Shown piece by piece: positions 61,566 through 64,000 of a stretch of DNA of 64,000 bases. Made by a program: the position numbers and the translations under genes. The stretch covers positions 217,402 to 281,401 of the forward strand of contig NZ_BBYM01000002.1 in NCBI RefSeq assembly GCF_001570405.1, in the 5' to 3' direction. The notes under the pieces were generated by a model that saw only the letters and a list, made by a program, of their open reading frames with translations, did no database searches and was not told the origin of the DNA. Numbering within the stretch: the stretch's first letter is position 1; every line of letters begins with the position of its first letter. Origin of the DNA: Microtetraspora niveoalba (GTDB lineage: Bacteria; Actinomycetota; Actinomycetes; Streptosporangiales; Streptosporangiaceae).

Positions 61566-61946
61566 GGGACGCGATCTTAGTGCGGCACCGCCGTACAGGC
61601 GGAAACAGCGGAACGAGCGGTCCCGCCCCGCCGATCAGACTCCATGACCGTCAACGCGATGCGGTTTCGATGATGGCGGGGCGCCGGGTGCCCAGGATGT
61701 TGCGGGCGACGCATTCGGGAAAGGAGGGGTCCCCGGAGGGGTGGACGCTGAGGATTCCATATTGAGCACCTCGGCACGCCGATCTTCTCAAGCGTGCTCC
61801 AGTACATTCATTGCCGAATTGTCATTACAGAAGTCGGGTCACCGCACCGCGCACTACCGACTCCCACGCCGATTACCTCGGGGAGCCCGTCGCCTCTACG
61901 ACGAAGCCCCGAAGGGCAGCCGCCACGTTGCCACCACAATCGAGTC
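61566..61946. other. Intergenic region, nothing recognised
   Basis: This 381-bp stretch between the membrane-protein start and the small hypothetical gene has stretches of lower GC (about 61790-61860) and no frame that looks coding. Promoters for both divergent genes should be here but no clear -35/-10 pair stands out. Confidence 0.5.
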
Positions 61947-62288
61947 ATGGGCACGTGGATCTACATACGCGGCTGGCTGGAGTTCTACGGACAGCGACGA
62001 GAAGCCGAACGCATCATCGGCGAGGGCGCCGAAGGCTGGACCTTCCCCAAAGGCGGCTGGCTGGACGCCGCCTGCTACGCCCGCGCGGTCCGCGAGCACG
62101 AAGTCGACGAAGTACTCGACCAGATCCGACAGATCGCCGCGCTCCCCGGTACCGACGAAGACAACGATCGCGTCTGCGGACTGTTCTTCGCCTTTCACGA
62201 GGTAGAAGGCCAAGCCGAATGGCAAGTGCGCGACGGCGAGGTGGTCATCGGCCCAGCCCCACCACGCTACGACTATCTGTGGAACTGA
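61947..62288 (+). CDS. Small hypothetical protein, unrecognised family
   Basis: A 113-residue protein from ATG 61947 (MGTWIYIRGWLEFYGQRREA). It is acidic and rich in Trp, Tyr and Phe (WTFPKGGWLDAACYARAV, LFFAFHEVEGQAEWQV), with no signal peptide or membrane segment. The start has only a weak GAG upstream. Third-position GC is high and the frame is clean to TGA at 62286-62288. I know no function; its small, compact, aromatic-rich nature recalls immunity- or adaptor-like proteins, but nothing proves this. Confidence 0.6.
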   Translation: MGTWIYIRGWLEFYGQRREAERIIGEGAEGWTFPKGGWLDAACYARAVREHEVDEVLDQIRQIAALPGTDEDNDRVCGLFFAFHEVEGQAEWQVRDGEVVIGPAPPRYDYLWN

Positions 62289-62335
62289 TGCGCTCCCCGG
62301 CCTCAAGGCCAGAGACTCAGCCCGTGCCGCGATGC

Positions 62336-62590
62336 TCACGCGGCGCCTCTGAGGCTTCCTGCTTCCTCGCGCTGTGCCAGGCCGGAGCCTGGTCTTACTC
62401 GCGCTCCACAGGCGTTCAGCCCGTCCGCCCGCCTGGCGGCCAGGATGTTCTTCGCCGCGTTCACGTCCCGGTCGTGGACCGCCCCGCACGGGCAGGTCCA
62501 CGACCGGACGTTCAACGGCAGCGACTCGGCGGCGGTCTCACCAGCGCAGCGCTGTTTCGAGCTGGAGAGCCAGCGGTCGATCATGTGGTC
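62336..62590 (-). pseudogene. C-terminal relic of an IS200/IS605 TnpB (OrfB) gene
   Basis: The minus strand reads SSSKQRC, then SLPLNVRSWTCPCGAVHDRD followed by VNAAKNILAARRADGLNACGA, the RuvC-III/zinc-finger end of TnpB proteins (W-T-C-x(2)-C-G-x(2)-H-D-R-D-x-N-A-A). The upstream part of the gene, with the first RuvC motifs, is missing, so it is inactive. One Cys of the zinc finger region also seems altered. Confidence 0.75.
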
Positions 62591-62915
62591 CGCGGGGAGA
62601 CTCCCGCGCAGAACACGATGGCCAAGGGGCACCCGTACAACGGCGACCTGTGGTCCACCGAGGAGCCGACGGGCAACACCTGCCGCAACCGGGGCACGCC
62701 GACCGGGCGGTACAGCCCAGAGGGCTACGCGGGATTCGCCGAAGGTCTGACACCTCTGACATGCGGCGATATCGGGGACGCCGCAGCCGTCGCTGTGCTG
62801 GTGGATCTCGTGTCGCGGCCCGGTGCGCACTCGTAGTAGATCCGGCCGTCGATGAGGGCGAGCCACGCCACGGTGTGGCAGCTCGCCGTCGACGTCGATG
62901 ATGTAGGGGCCTGAT
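62591..62915. other. Mixed decayed coding sequence
   Basis: On the plus strand, 62580-62836 is an open frame with normal codon bias and a stop (NTMAKGHPYNGDLWSTEE and GRYSPEGYAGFAEGL), but it has no start of its own and matches nothing I know. On the minus strand, 62800-62910 gives PYIIDVDGELPH and, in the next frame, HTVAWLALIDGRIYYECAPG, which recalls the start of a NUDIX hydrolase broken by a frameshift. Together with the TnpB relic this marks a patch of gene debris. Confidence 0.4.
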
Positions 62916-63383
62916 TTAGGGCTCTTCTGTCGGCTTGGGATCGAAGGTCACGACCGGCTCCGGACCGGCCGACGGTGCGGCGTTCGGCGTCGGATTCACC
63001 GTCGGCGTCGGACTCGGGTTACCCGACGTCGGCGTCGCACTCGGCGTCGGACTCGGGCTCGGGTTCACCGTCGGCGTCGCACTCGGCGTCGGACTCGGGC
63101 TCGGGTTCACCGTCGGCGTCGCACTCGGAGTCGGACTCGGGTTACCTGACGTCGGCGTGGCGCTCGGCGTGGGGTTCACCGACGGCGTCGGGCTCGGGTT
63201 ACCCCGCGTCGGCGTCGGACTCGGATTACCCGACGACGGCGTGGCGCTCGGAGTGGGGTTGCCCGTCAGCGTCGCGGTGGCAGCATGGGCGGCGTCTCCG
63301 CCGATCAGGTCGCCGGCGGAAACAGCGAGAAACGTGGTCAGGGCGAGCAGAGCCCCGGATCGGGCGATCGTCCTAGTGTGCAT
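62916..63383 (-). CDS. Secreted Pro/Thr/Ser-rich repeat protein
   Basis: A 155-residue protein with a signal peptide (MHTRTIARSGALLALTTFLAVSAG). Its mature part is made almost wholly of short steps such as GNPSPTPS, VNPSPSPTPSATPT and SGNPSPTP, ending in an acidic tail (FDPKPTEEP). Such stretches are extended, often O-glycosylated linkers or cell-wall spacers. No functional domain, sorting signal or membrane anchor is attached, so either it is a free mucin-like peptide or a domain has been lost. The Gly-rich frame on the opposite strand (62935-63420) has no signal peptide and is taken as a shadow. Confidence 0.6.
   Translation of the reverse strand: MHTRTIARSGALLALTTFLAVSAGDLIGGDAAHAATATLTGNPTPSATPSSGNPSPTPTRGNPSPTPSVNPTPSATPTSGNPSPTPSATPTVNPSPSPTPSATPTVNPSPSPTPSATPTSGNPSPTPTVNPTPNAAPSAGPEPVVTFDPKPTEEP
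63031..63114. repeat. Two perfect tandem 42-bp repeats
   Basis: The unit from 63031 to 63072, starting GGCGTCGCACTCGGCGTCGG, is repeated exactly at 63073-63114, and shorter diverged copies flank it on both sides. It encodes 14-residue Pro/Ser/Thr steps of the secreted repeat protein. Being a multiple of three, copy-number change would keep the frame. Confidence 0.85.
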
Positions 63384-63590
63384 GGGGGCAGTGTGGCCCC
63401 GTCCACTTGTAGGTCACTAATATCCGGACGCATCCGCTGATCGGAGCCGACGAACCGCTCAACCGGTCGTGAGCAGCGATCTGGCCAGCCGCACCATGGT
63501 CGCCCATCGTCACGTGGGCGTTGCCCACGCCGAACCGGATCCGCGCCCACGTTCCATACAGCCACGGGCTCCCTGACGCCCCACGCCGCC

Positions 63591-64000
63591 TCAGCCGTCC
63601 TGGTCCCCCGTCTTGGCGGGGACCGGGCCGGTGGAGCGGCGGACCACCAGCTCGGGCCGGTACAGCAGCTCGGTCCGCGGCGCCCTGACGCCTCCGATCT
63701 CCTCCAGCAGGTTCTCCACCGCGGCGAGGCCCATGTCGCGGACCGGCTGGCGCAGGGTGGTGAGCGGCGGGTCGAGGTAGGCGGTCATCGGGGAGTCGTC
63801 GAACCCGACGACCGAGACGTCCTCGGGGACGCGCAGGTCGCGCTGGCGGACGCCGCGGATGGCGCCGATCGCCATTATGTCGCTGCCGCAGCAGATGGCG
63901 GTGCAGCCGCGGTCGAGCAGTTGCTGCGCGGCGGACTGACCTCCCTCGATGGTGAACAGCGAGGGCACGACGAGGTCGTCGGTGTCGCTGACGCCGGCGT
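63591..64000 (-). CDS. C-terminal part of a second LacI-family regulator (cut by window edge)
   Basis: The frame runs from the right edge to a stop at 63591-63593 and encodes the effector domain of a LacI protein: LFTIEGGQSAAQQLLDRGCTAICCGSDIMAIGAIRGVRQRDLRVPEDVSVVGFDDSPMTAYLDPPLTTLRQPV. The DNA-binding N-terminus lies outside the window. It differs clearly from the LacI protein at 34848. The ATG-like beginning at 63968 is internal; reading continues to the edge (AGVSDTDDLVVPSLF). Confidence 0.9.
   Translation of the reverse strand, partial: AGVSDTDDLVVPSLFTIEGGQSAAQQLLDRGCTAICCGSDIMAIGAIRGVRQRDLRVPEDVSVVGFDDSPMTAYLDPPLTTLRQPVRDMGLAAVENLLEEIGGVRAPRTELLYRPELVVRRSTGPVPAKTGDQDG

Noticed and set aside
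62940-63260. Possible CRISPR array because of regular repeats
   Set aside because: Repeats are contiguous, in frame and differ in length, with no unique spacers and no cas genes; they encode Pro/Ser/Thr steps.
62935-63420. Plus-strand Gly/Val-rich frame opposite the Pro/Thr-rich protein
   Set aside because: No signal peptide or ribosome site; the minus frame begins with a clear signal peptide.
1-64000. tRNA, rRNA, replication origin and prophage integration signals
   Set aside because: I saw no tRNA cloverleaf with a conserved T-loop, no rRNA sequence, no DnaA-box cluster and no integrase gene; a covariance-model search would be needed to exclude small RNAs.

Overview
The window is 64 kb of very GC-rich DNA (coding regions look well above 70% GC, with strong G/C bias at third codon positions). 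It has dense operons, many ATGA/GTGA start-stop overlaps, frequent GTG starts, and LacI, GntR, TetR, IclR and MarR regulators. The style is that of a filamentous actinomycete, probably Streptosporangiales or a relative; this is inferred from composition and gene families, with no rRNA or marker gene present. The window looks like an accessory catabolic region of the chromosome. Gene calls below are read from translated frames; family names come from recognised motifs, not from database searches.

Region 1 (1-1752): the end of an unknown gene, a divergent MarR regulator and DoxX membrane protein sharing two palindromes, and a SnoaL-like protein. Region 2 (1766-14360), module A: a minus-strand operon (3-hydroxyisobutyrate-dehydrogenase-like enzyme, M24-type protein, AtzA/TrzN-like amidohydrolase), a complete oligopeptide ABC transporter with a YtcJ-like amidohydrolase, and a plus-strand solute-binding lipoprotein plus a second AtzA-like amidohydrolase. 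Region 3 (14435-18393): transposase and DUF3800 relics around a membrane Ser/Thr kinase, a secreted duplicated-domain protein and a deleted FAD oxidoreductase. Region 4 (18413-26048): a fused E1 and an E2 of a 2-oxoacid dehydrogenase, a VOC protein with a GntR regulator, an aldehyde dehydrogenase, the last 28 codons of a lost M24 gene and a second hydroxyisobutyrate-dehydrogenase-like gene. Region 5 (26205-35873), module B: a second oligopeptide transporter with two amidohydrolases and a binding protein, and the LacI regulator. Six near-identical 14-bp palindromes (consensus TGCAAWCGWTTGCA) sit in front of the operons of regions 2, 4 and 5, so these appear to form one LacI-controlled catabolic regulon for an unknown amide, peptide or heterocyclic substrate.

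Region 6 (35947-43778) is a complete meta-cleavage pathway for a hydroxylated aromatic acid: FAD hydroxylase, extradiol dioxygenase, C-C hydrolase, hydratase, aldolase and acylating acetaldehyde dehydrogenase. It lies in two operons next to TetR and IclR regulators; the TetR operator is a perfect 22-bp palindrome. Region 7 (43843-52278): a GAF/SpoIIE/HATPase regulator, a secreted M17 N-domain protein, a third YtcJ-like amidohydrolase, a YcaC-like hydrolase and an MFS protein with a C-terminal monooxygenase-like domain.

Region 8 (52296-56493) holds the most unusual gene: one polypeptide of about 1,240 residues joining an FHA domain, an indoleamine-2,3-dioxygenase-like heme domain, a P450-reductase-like FAD/NAD(P)H domain, a cytochrome b5 domain and an unknown helical C-terminus, with a CBS-domain gene directly upstream. 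It looks like a dioxygenase carrying its own electron-supply chain. Region 9 (56927-64000): a large unrecognised protein, a multi-pass membrane protein, a small hypothetical protein, a TnpB relic, a Pro/Thr-rich secreted repeat protein and the C-terminal part of a second LacI-family regulator at the window edge.
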